From Gallaecimonas kandeliae (GTDB lineage Bacteria > Pseudomonadota > Gammaproteobacteria > Enterobacterales > Gallaecimonadaceae), in NCBI RefSeq assembly GCF_030450055.1, contig NZ_CP118480.1, positions 2,755,415 through 2,819,414 of the forward strand: a stretch of 64,000 nucleotides of DNA, given 5' to 3'. Both the position numbers and the translations under genes were made by a program. The first letter of the stretch is position 1. The number at the start of each line of letters is the position of its first letter. Shown here piece after piece: positions 38,641-47,899 of the stretch. A model generated the notes under the pieces. That model did no database searches. It worked only from the letters and a program-made list of their open reading frames with translations, and had not been told where the DNA came from.

Positions 38641-40677
38641 TTATGCCACCGCCAGCTCGGGCCAGAGGCTCTCTGCCGCCTGGGGTTTGCCAAAGAGGTA
38701 ACCCTGCATGTAGCTGACCTGCAGTATGTCCAAGAGCTCGGCCACTTCTTCCTCTTCCACGAATTCGGCGATGGTGCGGTAACCGAACTGGCCGGCGATA
38801 TCCACCAGGGCCCGCACGAAGATGGAGTCGGCGTGCTGGCTGGCCAGGCCCCGGATGAAGGAGCCGTCGATCTTGATGAAGTCCACCGGCAGCGTCTTCA
38901 GGGTGTGGAAGGAGGAATAGCCGACCCCGAAGTCGTCCAGGGCAAAGTGGCAGCCCAGGGCCTTGAGGCGCTGTATGGACTGGCGGGCCTGATCCAGGTT
39001 GGTCAGGGCCGCCGTTTCGGTGATCTCGATGATGAGTTTGCGGGCCAGCTCGGGTCTATTCTCCAGCTCCTCGGCGATGGCGAGGATGGCCGCCGGTTCG
39101 CCGAAGGTCTTGGGCGAAAGGTTGACCGAGAAGCGTACCCGCCGGTCGCTAGGCAGCCTTTCCAGCAGGGCCAGCAGTTGGCGGAAGACCCAGAGATCCA
39201 GCTCGCTGGTGCGCCCCGTCTGCTCGGCGGCGCGAATGAATTCCACCGGCGAGACCCAGGCCCCGTCGCGGTCGCGGATGCGCAGCAAGGTCTCGTAATG
39301 GGCCACTTCCCGGGTTTCGGTGTCCACTATCGGCTGGAAGTAGAGGCAGAGGTTGCCGTTGTTGATGCCGTGTTTGGACTTTTCAAGCCAATACAGGTGC
39401 TTGCCAAGCTCCTGGTCGGTGTCCTGGCGGGTTGCCCGCACATGGCGGTTCTTGCCCTGCTCCTTGGCGCTGTACATGGCCATGTCGACCCGCGCCATGA
39501 TGTCGTCGATGTCGTCGCCGTCCTCCGGCAGCCTGGCCAGGCCTATGGAAACGGAGGGGGAATGGAGCTGGCCGCCGCCGCTGACCCGCACTTCCCGCAG
39601 GGCATGGTAGAGCCGTTCCAGCAGGGCTTCCTCCCCGGCCTGGGTCAGCCCCGGGATCAGCACCGCGAATTCGTCGCCGCCGAAGCGGGCCACGCAGGCA
39701 TTGTCCGGCATCAGCTGTTCCAGCACCTTGGCCACCCTTTTCAGCAGGCGGTCCCCCACCTTGTGGCCGGCCACATCGTTGACGAACTTGAAGTTGTCGA
39801 GATCCATGAACATCAGGCTCACCAACTGCTGGCGCTTGAGGCGTTCCTGCAGTTCCACCTCGAACTGGCGGCGGTTGACCAGGGAAGTGAGGGGATCGTG
39901 GCTGGCCAGCCATTCCAGCTCGCCGGCGCGGCGCTGCAGCTGGCTTTCCATGCCTTCGAGCTGCAATGACATCTCTTCCAGGCGCTGGGCCAGCAACGTG
40001 GGCTCGTCCAGCAGCTTCTGGTGGCGACCAATGGCCCTCAGGCGGATGCGAAAGCCCTCGTAGGCGCCCCTTGCCAGCAGCGGCAGGGCATCACTGATGG
40101 CGCCGAGCCGCGCCAGGGGCCGGCGCAGCAGGAGGTAGAACAGCAGCATGCAGAGGCAGAGGCCGCCGAGCCCCAAGGCCAGGCTGCGCACCAGGGTGTG
40201 GTCCGTGTCCTGTTTGATGGCGCGGCCGTCCAGCAGCGCCCCCAGCACCAGGCCCTGGTCTTCATGGAGGCGGACGAACCAGTAACCGTCCAGCTCACAC
40301 ACAGGCCTGTCCAGGCACTGAGCGCCAACGGCGGGTAGGCCGTCACTGCTGGCCGCCACCAGCTGGCCGCCCTGGCGCACCACCAGCACTGGGCTGGCCA
40401 GCGCCTTGCTGAGGGCCTCGAGATCCAGCGCAGTACTGGGGCTATTGAGGGAACAACCCTGGTCGCAGCGCAGCGTCCAGGGCCCCTTGTCCCTGGCCAG
40501 TTCGGCGTCGAAGAGTTGCAGCATGAATTGGCTGGCCGTGGTCCTGACCCCACCGTAGACCCGCTCCAGGCTGGCCTGGTTCATGGCCGCGTAGCCGGAA
40601 AACAGCAACAGCAGCAGGCAGAAGAAAGGCACCAGCAGTTGCCAGCGCAGGCTCAGCAAGGTGCGGCTTTGCTTCAC
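38641..40677 (-). CDS. Membrane-bound GGDEF/EAL c-di-GMP protein between parE and parC
   Basis: 678 aa, start GTG 40677 overlapping the parE stop by 4 nt (GTGA) with GGAG before it. TM1 is about residues 12-30 (LLVPFFCLLLLLFSGY), a periplasmic sensor domain of about 125 aa carries four cysteines (CDQGC, CLDRPVC), and TM2 is about 162-180. A coiled linker leads to GGDEF (intact FGGDEF, about residues 325-330, with MDLDNFKFVNDV) and EAL (ETL variant, but VNLSP, ITETAAL, LDDFGVGYSS and IKIDG are kept). Both synthesis and breakdown of c-di-GMP are possible. It is translationally coupled to parE and 32 bp from parC. Confidence 0.92.
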   Translation of the reverse strand: MKQSRTLLSLRWQLLVPFFCLLLLLFSGYAAMNQASLERVYGGVRTTASQFMLQLFDAELARDKGPWTLRCDQGCSLNSPSTALDLEALSKALASPVLVVRQGGQLVAASSDGLPAVGAQCLDRPVCELDGYWFVRLHEDQGLVLGALLDGRAIKQDTDHTLVRSLALGLGGLCLCMLLFYLLLRRPLARLGAISDALPLLARGAYEGFRIRLRAIGRHQKLLDEPTLLAQRLEEMSLQLEGMESQLQRRAGELEWLASHDPLTSLVNRRQFEVELQERLKRQQLVSLMFMDLDNFKFVNDVAGHKVGDRLLKRVAKVLEQLMPDNACVARFGGDEFAVLIPGLTQAGEEALLERLYHALREVRVSGGGQLHSPSVSIGLARLPEDGDDIDDIMARVDMAMYSAKEQGKNRHVRATRQDTDQELGKHLYWLEKSKHGINNGNLCLYFQPIVDTETREVAHYETLLRIRDRDGAWVSPVEFIRAAEQTGRTSELDLWVFRQLLALLERLPSDRRVRFSVNLSPKTFGEPAAILAIAEELENRPELARKLIIEITETAALTNLDQARQSIQRLKALGCHFALDDFGVGYSSFHTLKTLPVDFIKIDGSFIRGLASQHADSIFVRALVDIAGQFGYRTIAEFVEEEEVAELLDILQVSYMQGYLFGKPQAAESLWPELAVA

Positions 40678-42563
40678 GCCAGCTCCGCCTGGTGGCCGTT
40701 CAGTTCCAGCCATTCCTTACGGTCACCGGAGCGTTTCTTGGCCAGCAGCATGTCCATCAGCGCCTGGGTCTGCTCGGCGTCGTCATTGGTCAGCTGCACC
40801 AGGCGGCGGGTGGCGGGATCCATGGTGGTTTCCCGCAGTTGCAAGGGGTTCATCTCGCCCAGGCCCTTGAAACGGGTGACCTGGGGCTTGCCGCGGCGGT
40901 GCTCGGCGGCCAGGCGGTCGAGTATGCCCTGCTTCTCCTGCTCGTCGAGGGCGTAGTAGACCTCCTTGCCGAGGTCGATACGGAACAGCGGCGGCATGGC
41001 CACGTAGATATTGCCGTTGTCGACCAGGGGCCGAAAGTGGCGCAGGAAAAGGGCGCACAGCAGGGTGGCGATGTGCAGGCCGTCGGAGTCGGCGTCGGCA
41101 AGGATACAGACCTTGCCATAGCGCAGGCCGTCCACCTGCTCCGAGTCCGGGTCCATGCCGATGGCCACCGAGATGTCATGCACCTCCTGGCTGGCGAGGA
41201 TATCGGCCGAATCCACTTCCCAGGTGTTGAGGATCTTGCCGCGCAGCGGCATCACCGCCTGGAAGTCGCGGTCACGGGCCTGCTTGGCGGAGCCGCCGGC
41301 CGAGTCCCCTTCCACCAGGAAGAGTTCGGTGCGGGCCGGATCGTCGCTGGTGCAGTCGGTGAGCTTGCCGGGCAGGGCCGGCCCTGAGGTGACCTTCTTA
41401 CGGGCCACCTTCTTGGCGCTGCGGGTACGGCGCTGGGCGTTGGAGATAAAGTGTTCGGCCAGCAGCTCGGCCACTTCGGTGTGGTTGTTGAGCCAGAGGC
41501 TGAAGCTGTCTTTCACTACGCCTGAGACGAAGCTGGCGCTCTGGCGGGAAGAGAGGCGTTCCTTGGTCTGGCCGGCGAACTGGGGGTCCTGCATCTTGAC
41601 GCTGAGCACGAAGGCGCAGCGCTCCCAGATGTCTTCAGGGGTCAGCTTGAGGCCGCGGGGCAAGAGGTTGCGGAACTCGCAGAACTCGCGCATGGCCTCC
41701 AGCAGGCCCTGGCGCAGGCCGTTGACGTGGGTGCCGCCCTGGGCCGTGGGAATGAGGTTGACGTAGGACTCCTGGGTAAGCTCACCGCCTTCGTGGAGCC
41801 AGAGCACGGCCCAGTCCACCGCCTCTGTTTGGGCGGCGAAGGCGCCCACGAAGGGGGCTTCGGGCAGTTTGGGCCAATCGACCACGGCATCGGCCAGGTA
41901 GTCTTCCAGGCCCCGCTCATAGTGCCACTCGAAGCTTTCCTTGTTGACCCGGTCGTCGAACTTGATGGTCAGGCCGGGGCAGAGCACGGCCTTGGCTTTG
42001 AGGATGTGCTTGAGGCGATTGACCGAGAAACGGGGGGAATCGAAATAGCTGGCATCGGGCCAGAAGCGCACCCGGGTGCCGGTGTTGCGCTTGCCGACGG
42101 TGCCGACGACGGTGAGGTCCTCGACCTTGGCGCCATGCTCGAAGGCTATTTTGTATTCCTGGCCGTCGCGCTTGATGCCCACTTCCACCCTTGTGGACAG
42201 GGCGTTGACCACGGAGATCCCCACCCCATGCAGGCCGCCTGAGAACTGGTAGTTCTTGTTGGAGAACTTGCCGCCGGCGTGCAGCTTGCAGAGGATGAGC
42301 TCCACACCGGGCACCCCTTTCTCGGGGTGGATGTCCACCGGCATGCCGCGGCCGTCGTCTACGACCTCCAGGGACTGGTCCTCGTGGAGTATCACTTCCA
42401 CCTTGCTGGCATGTCCGGCCAGGGCTTCGTCCACCGAGTTGTCTATGACTTCCTGGCCCAGGTGATTGGGCCTGGTGGTGTCGGTGTACATGCCGGGGCG
42501 GCGCTTGACCGGCTCCAGGCCTTCCAGGACTTCCAGATCTTGTGAGGTGTACTGGTTGCTCAT
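40674..42563 (-). CDS. parE: DNA topoisomerase IV subunit B
   Basis: 629-aa ATPase subunit of topoisomerase IV, from ATG 42563 (MSNQYTSQDLEVLEGLEP). The GHKL ATP site is shown by EVIDNSVDEAL, DDGRGMPVDIHP and GGLHGVGISVVNAL; the transducer Lys is in TAQGGTHVNGLRQ. The TOPRIM motifs are LVEGDSAGGSAKQARDR (Glu) and LADADSDGLHIATL (DxD). Order upstream on the strand is nudF, yqiB, cpdA, yqiA as in E. coli. A 28-bp palindrome lies just before its start. Confidence 0.98.
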   Translation of the reverse strand: MSNQYTSQDLEVLEGLEPVKRRPGMYTDTTRPNHLGQEVIDNSVDEALAGHASKVEVILHEDQSLEVVDDGRGMPVDIHPEKGVPGVELILCKLHAGGKFSNKNYQFSGGLHGVGISVVNALSTRVEVGIKRDGQEYKIAFEHGAKVEDLTVVGTVGKRNTGTRVRFWPDASYFDSPRFSVNRLKHILKAKAVLCPGLTIKFDDRVNKESFEWHYERGLEDYLADAVVDWPKLPEAPFVGAFAAQTEAVDWAVLWLHEGGELTQESYVNLIPTAQGGTHVNGLRQGLLEAMREFCEFRNLLPRGLKLTPEDIWERCAFVLSVKMQDPQFAGQTKERLSSRQSASFVSGVVKDSFSLWLNNHTEVAELLAEHFISNAQRRTRSAKKVARKKVTSGPALPGKLTDCTSDDPARTELFLVEGDSAGGSAKQARDRDFQAVMPLRGKILNTWEVDSADILASQEVHDISVAIGMDPDSEQVDGLRYGKVCILADADSDGLHIATLLCALFLRHFRPLVDNGNIYVAMPPLFRIDLGKEVYYALDEQEKQGILDRLAAEHRRGKPQVTRFKGLGEMNPLQLRETTMDPATRRLVQLTNDDAEQTQALMDMLLAKKRSGDRKEWLELNGHQAELA

Positions 42564-42584
42564 GTGCGGGCTTATCAAAATGGC

Positions 42585-42612
42585 TTCCGGCAATGGTCGA
42601 CCATAGCCGGAA
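42585..42612. repeat. 28-bp near-perfect palindrome between yqiA and parE
   Basis: TTCCGGC-A-ATGGTC meets GACCAT-A-GCCGGAA: 13 of 14 base pairs match around a zero-length centre. There is no run of Ts after it in either direction, so it does not look like a terminator. It may be a regulator operator for parE or an RNA structure in the operon mRNA. Confidence 0.7.
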
Positions 42613-42618
42613 ATATTG

Positions 42619-43188
42619 TCAATAAAAGTCTAAAAAAGCCGCCACTTGCGGCAAATGCTTGTCCAGATCGGTGAAGGCGTGGTCGCCGCCGGCCTCTATG
42701 GTCAGGCGCGCGCCCTGGTAATGGTCGCGGGCCTGGCGCCAGTCCAGCACCTCATCCCCTTCCTTCTGCAGCACCCAGAAGCGCTCCGGCTTCTGAAGAC
42801 TTGGCCTGTGCAGGGCCTTGAGCTGCTGCATGTGTTCGGGCAGCACCTCGAAATGCTCCCCCGTATAGGGGTTGACCTGGGGCCCCAGGTAGTCGGCCAG
42901 CAGCTCAAAAGGGCGGACGGCCGGGTTTACCAGCACCGCCTTGAGATCGAAGGCCTCGGCCAGATAAGTGGCATAGAAGCCGCCGAGGGAACTGCCCATC
43001 AGCGCCTTGGGGCCGGGTATGGCCTCCAACGCCGCCCCCAGGCTGGCCGCCACCTCGGCCGGTGCGAAATGCAATGAGGGGACATGGACCTGCACATCGG
43101 GGAAATGCTTGGCCAGGTAATCTTTGACCAGCACGGCCTTGGCCGAACCCGGCGAGGAGTTGAAGCCGTGCAGGTAGAAGAGGTGCAT
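42619..43188 (-). CDS. yqiA: Esterase YqiA
   Basis: 189-aa alpha/beta hydrolase. It starts MHLFYLHGFNSSPGSAKA at ATG 43188, which shares one base with the cpdA stop codon (TGATG), so translation is coupled. The nucleophile Ser is in LMGSSLGGFYATYLAEA; the acid/base residues lie near EGDEVLDW and GGDHAFTDLD. The family hydrolyses short acyl esters in vitro; the natural substrate is unknown. The open frame upstream of 43188 is cpdA in another frame. Confidence 0.94.
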   Translation of the reverse strand: MHLFYLHGFNSSPGSAKAVLVKDYLAKHFPDVQVHVPSLHFAPAEVAASLGAALEAIPGPKALMGSSLGGFYATYLAEAFDLKAVLVNPAVRPFELLADYLGPQVNPYTGEHFEVLPEHMQQLKALHRPSLQKPERFWVLQKEGDEVLDWRQARDHYQGARLTIEAGGDHAFTDLDKHLPQVAAFLDFY

Positions 43189-43973
43189 CAATAGCCACCG
43201 GCCTCGATGTCGGCGGGGAAATGCTCGGGCGCCAGGCGCAGCACCCGGGTCTCGATGTTGCCATCCGGCAACAGCGCCAGGTAGCGCCCGCCTGGGCCCT
43301 GGCCGTCGAGGGCAAAATCCTGGCTCTGGGGCGCGAACTGCACACAGGTGGAAGGACTCGCCAGCAGGCGGATATCGCCTTCCATCCTGTCCAGCTCCTG
43401 GTGGATATGGCCGAACAGCACCGCCTTGGATTTCTTGTGGCGGCCGAGGCGGCTCAGCAGTTCGTCGCCGTTCTTGAGCTGGTGGTGATCCAGCCAGTAG
43501 GAGCCACAAGGCACTGGGTGGTGGTGTACCGCCACCAGGGTGTGCAGATCGGCATCGGCATAGCTGTCGATCAGGGCCAACTCTTCTGCGCCGAGCCAAC
43601 CGCTGACCTTACCCGGATCGTGTGAACTCAGCAGCAGGACCTGCCAATGCTTGCCAAGCAAACGTTTGACCGGTGCGCCCAGGGCGGCTTCCATGGCGGC
43701 CGGGTCGTCGTGGTTGCCGGGCAGCCAGAACCAGGGCTTGCCGGTGAGGTGCTCGGCGAGCTGGCGGTAGGTTTCCACCTTGTGATCCTGGGCCAGATCC
43801 CCGGTCAGCAGCCAGGCGTCGGTATCGACATCCAGGGCCGATTCCACGGCCTGCATGCTCTGCCAGGTGGGCACGCCAAGCAGGGCATGGCGGTGATCCT
43901 GGAAGAGGTGGGGGTCTGTCAGCACCCAAAAACTGAGAATATCCTTTTCAAACAACTGGGTCCGTACTTTCAA
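43188..43973 (-). CDS. cpdA: 3',5'-cyclic-AMP phosphodiesterase (TTG start)
   Basis: 261-aa class III phosphodiesterase that hydrolyses cAMP and so tunes CRP signalling. Metallophosphoesterase motifs: LTDPHLF (D-x-H), LTGDLAQD (GD), LPGNHDD (GNHD/E), VAVHHHPVP (H) and FGHIHQEL (GHxH). The end, SPSTCVQF to EAGGY, is characteristic. The TTG start at 43973 is supported by GAGG 6 nt before and by alignment; the next in-frame Met would cut the first metal motif. It follows yqiB by 9 nt in the nudF operon. Confidence 0.95.
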   Translation of the reverse strand: MKVRTQLFEKDILSFWVLTDPHLFQDHRHALLGVPTWQSMQAVESALDVDTDAWLLTGDLAQDHKVETYRQLAEHLTGKPWFWLPGNHDDPAAMEAALGAPVKRLLGKHWQVLLLSSHDPGKVSGWLGAEELALIDSYADADLHTLVAVHHHPVPCGSYWLDHHQLKNGDELLSRLGRHKKSKAVLFGHIHQELDRMEGDIRLLASPSTCVQFAPQSQDFALDGQGPGGRYLALLPDGNIETRVLRLAPEHFPADIEAGGY

Positions 43974-43982
43974 GAGGGGCCT

Positions 43983-44426
43983 CTACAACAAGCTGCCTAG
44001 CATATCCGAACTGCACCTTCCTTCGGTGAGACAAAGCTTGAGCCAGTCCGTCAGGAAGAGGTTCACCTGCATCTTTTCGTCAGGCAGCAGCATCTTATCA
44101 TTGGGGTAGGCATAGCGAGGTGCCAGGCGTGAAAAGTGCTGGCTTGCGCACACTTCAGCCATCCGTACATCGTGGTAAAGCCGCACCTGCATCATCGCCT
44201 TGAGGTAGGGCGGCAGGGCCCCCTGCTGCTCTATGGTGATGGTGGAGGTGTAGGGGAAGTCTTCGGTCAGGCGCAGACAATAGCGCTGCCCCCTGCCCAC
44301 CAGGTAGGAGATGTGGTCCCCCACGGACCCGAGGCGGCGCGACAGCTTCATCAGCGCCGCGTAGTTCTGCTCGCAGGTCGTGTGCAGGGCCTTGAGACTG
44401 GGTCTGTACCGCTTTTTCAACCCCAT
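43983..44426 (-). CDS. yqiB: DUF1249 protein YqiB
   Basis: 147 aa. ATG 44426 (MGLKKRYRPSLKALHTTCEQNY) lies inside the end of nudF, overlapping it by 10 bp. Conserved pieces of the family are seen: the N-terminal CEQNYAALMKL, TSTITIEQQG, MQVRLYHDVRMAEVCASQ, RYAYPNDKMLLPDEK and VNLFLTDWLKLCL. Function is unknown. It is always found between nudF and cpdA in gammaproteobacteria, so a tie to nucleotide metabolism has been suspected, without proof here. Confidence 0.92.
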   Translation of the reverse strand: MGLKKRYRPSLKALHTTCEQNYAALMKLSRRLGSVGDHISYLVGRGQRYCLRLTEDFPYTSTITIEQQGALPPYLKAMMQVRLYHDVRMAEVCASQHFSRLAPRYAYPNDKMLLPDEKMQVNLFLTDWLKLCLTEGRCSSDMLGSLL

Positions 44427-45028
44427 TGCTTGCGCAGTTCCTCCGCTTTGAGTGCCAGCCACTGCAAGCCGATGACAGTAGCTGCGTTGTCGATTTGGCC
44501 CCGCTCCAGCATGGCCAGGGCCTCGTTCCGGCTCACCACCAGCACGGCGATGTCCTCCCCTTCCTCGTCAAGGCCATGGACGCCGTCGGCCTTGGTGGCG
44601 TCCACCTCCACGGCGAAGATGTGCAGCCGCTCCGTGGTGCCCCCGGGAGAAGCCAGGTAGCTCAGCACAGGCGCTATGCGCCCCACCTCCAGGCCCGATT
44701 CCTCCTTGGTCTCGCGCACCGCCACCTCCTCGGCGCCCTCTCCTTCTTCGATGATGCCGGCCACCAGCTCATAGAGCCAGGGATCCTCGCTGGTGGCCAT
44801 GGCCCCTACCCGGAACTGGCGCAGCAACACCACCTGGTCCGTCTTTGGATCATAGGGCAAGGCGACGGCGGCGTGGCCCCGCTCGAAGACTTCCCGGGTC
44901 AACCAGGGGCTCCAGCCGCCGTCGAACTTACGGTGACGCAGCACATAACGCATCATGGTGAAAAACCCTTGGTAAAGCGGCTTTTTTTCCTTGATTTCAA
45001 CGTCGGATGGGGTGAAATGGTGGTCCAT
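44417..45028 (-). CDS. nudF: ADP-ribose pyrophosphatase
   Basis: 203-aa Nudix hydrolase that splits ADP-ribose to AMP and ribose-5-P. From ATG 45028 (MDHHFTPSDVEI), preceded by GGGAG; the longer open frame upstream runs into the tolC leader. The Nudix box is GEGAEEVAVRETKEESGLEV (G-x5-E-x7-REUxEExGU pattern). Upstream WLTREVFERGHAAVALPYD and LASPGGTTERLHIF further down are family-specific. It opens the minus-strand run nudF-yqiB-cpdA-yqiA-parE and is divergent from tolC, as in E. coli. Confidence 0.96.
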   Translation of the reverse strand: MDHHFTPSDVEIKEKKPLYQGFFTMMRYVLRHRKFDGGWSPWLTREVFERGHAAVALPYDPKTDQVVLLRQFRVGAMATSEDPWLYELVAGIIEEGEGAEEVAVRETKEESGLEVGRIAPVLSYLASPGGTTERLHIFAVEVDATKADGVHGLDEEGEDIAVLVVSRNEALAMLERGQIDNAATVIGLQWLALKAEELRKQWG

Positions 45029-45204
45029 GGAAGCTCCCGCTCTTAAACGCCTAAAATGCCGGCAAAACGCGGCTTGAAGTAACAGTGCGTTACCCGCAAC
45101 CGTGCCGAATTTATAATCTGTTACACTTGCGACTTGATGTGAAATCAGCCTGTTATTTACTGTTCCAGCCAATGTCGCAGCATGCGGACACAAGGAATCA
45201 ACGA

Positions 45205-46551
45205 ATGAAGCGAACCCTTTTGAGTCTACTGGTCAGTGCCGGTTTCGTGGCCCAGGCCCAAGCCGTCGATCTGGTGGAAGTCTACCAGCAGGCCCTGCAG
45301 CATGATCCGCTGTTGCAACAGGCAGACGCCCAGCGCCAGGTGGCCATGTCCGGCGTCGATATCAGCAAGGCCGATCTGCTGCCGCAATTGAACGGCCAGT
45401 TGGGCTACAAGTTCAACAAATACGAGCAGTACAGCGGTGGCAAGTTCTCTGGTGACACCCACGGCTGGAGCGCCGGCATCACCCTGGAGCAGCTGATCTA
45501 CAGCCAGGGCACCTGGGTCAAACTGGGCCAGGCAGAAAAGACCGCCGCCCAGGCCGAAGTCAAGTACGGCGCCGCCCGCCAGGATCTTATCAGCCGCGTG
45601 GCCCAGGCCTACTTCGGCGTGCTGCAGGCCCAGGACACCCTGGCCTTCCGCCAGGCAGAGAAGCGCGCCATCGAACGCCAACTGGAACAGACCAAGCAGC
45701 GCTTCGCCGTGGGCCTGACCGCCATCACCGACGTCCATGAGGCCCAGGCCCAGTACGACGCCGCCGTGGCCAACGAGATCAGCGCCCAGAACGATCTGGA
45801 CAACAGCTACGAAGGCCTGACCGAGATCACCGGCGTCAACTACCATGACTTGTCCGTGCTCAACACCGACAAGTTCGCCCCCTCCCTGCCCCAGGGCAAG
45901 ACGACCGAGTGGGTCAAACGCGCCGAAGAGAACAACCTGAGCCTCCAGGCCCAACGCATGAGCGTGGACATCGCCCGCGACAACATCAAGTACGCCCAGT
46001 CTGGCCACTACCCCACAGTGGGCCTGAGCGGCAGTTACGACGTGAGCGATACCACCAACAATCCTGACGGGGCTTCCAGCATCAACGAGCCGCGCCTGGA
46101 CAACGCCAGCATAGGCCTCTCCGTCAAGGTGCCGATCTTCTCCGGTTACCGCACCTCCAGCCAGGTCGAGCAGGCCCAGAGCCAGTTCCTGATCAGCAGC
46201 CAGGAGCTGGAACGCATCCATCGCCAGGTGGTGCGCACCATCCGCAACACCTACAACAACGTGGGCGCCAGCCTGTCCTCGGTCAAGGCCTACGAGCAGT
46301 CGGTGGTGTCCAGCCAGTCCGCCCTGGAAGCCACCGAAGCCGGCTTCGAAGTGGGTACCCGCACCATAGTGGACGTGCTCAACGCCAACCGTCAGCTCTA
46401 CCAGGCCAAGCAGCAGCTGGCCCAGGCCCGCTACAACTACATCCTCAACAACCTGGCCCTGAAACAGGCGGACGGCACCCTGGCCGACGCCGACGTGGAA
46501 GCGGTCAACAAGGCCTTGATGCCCGCCGCCATGGCGCCCAAGGAAAAGTAA
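45205..46551 (+). CDS. tolC: Outer-membrane efflux channel TolC
   Basis: 448-aa trimeric outer-membrane channel for multidrug pumps and type I secretion. Signal peptide residues 1-20 (MKRTLLSLLVSAGFVAQAQA), then two repeated OEP halves: VDLVEVYQQALQHDPLLQQ and a second at about 215. SQVEQAQSQFLISSQELERIHRQVVRTIRN and EVGTRTIVDVLNANRQLYQAKQQLAQARYNYI are the canonical helical barrel parts. Start ATG 45205 with AAGGA at 8 nt; 40 extra upstream codons have no ribosome site. No pump genes are adjacent. Confidence 0.97.
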   Translation: MKRTLLSLLVSAGFVAQAQAVDLVEVYQQALQHDPLLQQADAQRQVAMSGVDISKADLLPQLNGQLGYKFNKYEQYSGGKFSGDTHGWSAGITLEQLIYSQGTWVKLGQAEKTAAQAEVKYGAARQDLISRVAQAYFGVLQAQDTLAFRQAEKRAIERQLEQTKQRFAVGLTAITDVHEAQAQYDAAVANEISAQNDLDNSYEGLTEITGVNYHDLSVLNTDKFAPSLPQGKTTEWVKRAEENNLSLQAQRMSVDIARDNIKYAQSGHYPTVGLSGSYDVSDTTNNPDGASSINEPRLDNASIGLSVKVPIFSGYRTSSQVEQAQSQFLISSQELERIHRQVVRTIRNTYNNVGASLSSVKAYEQSVVSSQSALEATEAGFEVGTRTIVDVLNANRQLYQAKQQLAQARYNYILNNLALKQADGTLADADVEAVNKALMPAAMAPKEK

Positions 46552-46564
46552 GGATTGCTCCAGC

Positions 46565-46593
46565 AAAAAGGCCCTCGATGAGGGCCTTTTTTA
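46565..46593 (+). terminator. Terminator after tolC
   Basis: AAAAGGCCCTC-GAT-GAGGGCCTTTT then more Ts. The A-rich left side means it could also stop waaA transcripts from the opposite strand. Confidence 0.92.
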
Positions 46594-46639
46594 TTGGCTG
46601 GAAACCGCTGTTAAGCCGCCTTTGCCGTCAGCCTTAGCA

Positions 46640-47899
46640 TCAGGCCTTCGGCACAGGACTGCTGTCGAGCGCCGCCAGGCTGCGCCGGATGGCGCCCCTG
46701 TTGGCCGCCACCACCTTGAGGCCGGCCTCGCCGGCCTTCGCACATTGCTCGGGGTTGCTAAAAAGCGCGGCCAGGGTGCCGGCCAGGGCCGGCGCTTCCA
46801 CCACCTGGCAGTTGCCGGCCGCCACCAGGGCGTCGGTGATGTCCTGGAAGTTGAAATACTGGGGGCCGGTCAGGGTCGGCAAAGCCAGGGCCGCCGGCTC
46901 CAGTAGGTTGTGGCCGCCGACGGGGACAAAGGAGCCCCCCACCACCGCCAGTTGGCAAGCCCCCAGCAAGGTCATCATCTCGCCCATGGTGTCGGCAAGG
47001 TAAACGGCCGTATCGCCCAACACCGGCTGCTGCTCTGAACGGCGGGCAAAGGTCCAGCCCTGGCGCTCCATCAGCTTGGCCACCTCAATGAAACGCTGGG
47101 GGTGGCGGGGTACCAAGACCAGCAGGGCGTCAGGGAACTGTTCCCGCAGCTGCTTGTGGGCCGCCAGCATCAGGGTATCTTCTCCCTGGTGGGTGGAGGC
47201 GGCTATCCAGACAGGCCGCTGGCCCAATTCGGCCTTGAGCGCCCTGCCCGCCTCTGCCTGCTGGTCGTCAAGCTCCAGGTCGAACTTCACCGAGCCCGTC
47301 ACCTCGAGTATCCCAGGCGCCAGGCCCAGGGCCAGGAAGCGCTCGGCCTCGGCCTGGGTCTGGACCAGCACCCGCGACAGCCCTGCCATCAGCTGCCGGG
47401 ACAAGCCGGAAAACCTGCGGTAACGGCGAAAGGAAGACTCGGAGAGCCGGGCATTGACCAGGCTGACCGGCATCTTGCGCTTGGCGGCAAAGGCCAGCCA
47501 GTTGGGCCAAAGCTCGGTCTCCATGATCCAGAGCTCGCGGGCCTCGACCCTGTGGAAGAAGAGCCACACGCAGGGCCAGAGATCGTAAGGGGCGTAGCAA
47601 TGGTTGAGCTGGTCACCAAAGGCGGCTTTGAGCCGTTCAAAACCGGTGCGGGAGCTGGTGGTCAGCAGCAGCTTGGCCTTGGGATGCCGCTCCCGCCACT
47701 TCTTCAGCAATGAGATGGCGGCCATGGCCTCGCCGACGCTGACGGCATGCACCCAGAGATCCACCTCCTGGGGTGGCACCAGCCCGAAAGGCTCCCGGGC
47801 CCTGCCGCCGAAGTCCTGGCGCCGCCCTGGCCAGTTCAGCCAGAGCAGCACCAGGGGGAAGGCCAGGCACAGCATCAGGTTGTAGAAAAAGCGGCTCAT
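46640..47899 (-). CDS. waaA: Kdo transferase WaaA
   Basis: 419-aa inner-membrane glycosyltransferase that moves Kdo from CMP-Kdo to the lipid A precursor. An N-terminal membrane segment (residues 3-22) is followed by [14 protein letters not shown] (the catalytic Glu region), [28 protein letters not shown], and the C-terminal [22 protein letters not shown]. Given the kdkA gene nearby, the enzyme is expected to add one Kdo. The stop-start overlap with hldE (ATGA at 47899-47896) shows one operon. Confidence 0.96.
   Translation of the reverse strand: MSRFFYNLMLCLAFPLVLLWLNWPGRRQDFGGRAREPFGLVPPQEVDLWVHAVSVGEAMAAISLLKKWRERHPKAKLLLTTSSRTGFERLKAAFGDQLNHCYAPYDLWPCVWLFFHRVEARELWIMETELWPNWLAFAAKRKMPVSLVNARLSESSFRRYRRFSGLSRQLMAGLSRVLVQTQAEAERFLALGLAPGILEVTGSVKFDLELDDQQAEAGRALKAELGQRPVWIAASTHQGEDTLMLAAHKQLREQFPDALLVLVPRHPQRFIEVAKLMERQGWTFARRSEQQPVLGDTAVYLADTMGEMMTLLGACQLAVVGGSFVPVGGHNLLEPAALALPTLTGPQYFNFQDITDALVAAGNCQVVEAPALAGTLAALFSNPEQCAKAGEAGLKVVAANRGAIRRSLAALDSSPVPKA

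Noticed and set aside
42563-42618. TTGACA on the minus strand near parE as a full promoter
   Set aside because: The -35 match is perfect but no acceptable -10 lies 16-18 bp after it; the nearest TATGGT is too close.
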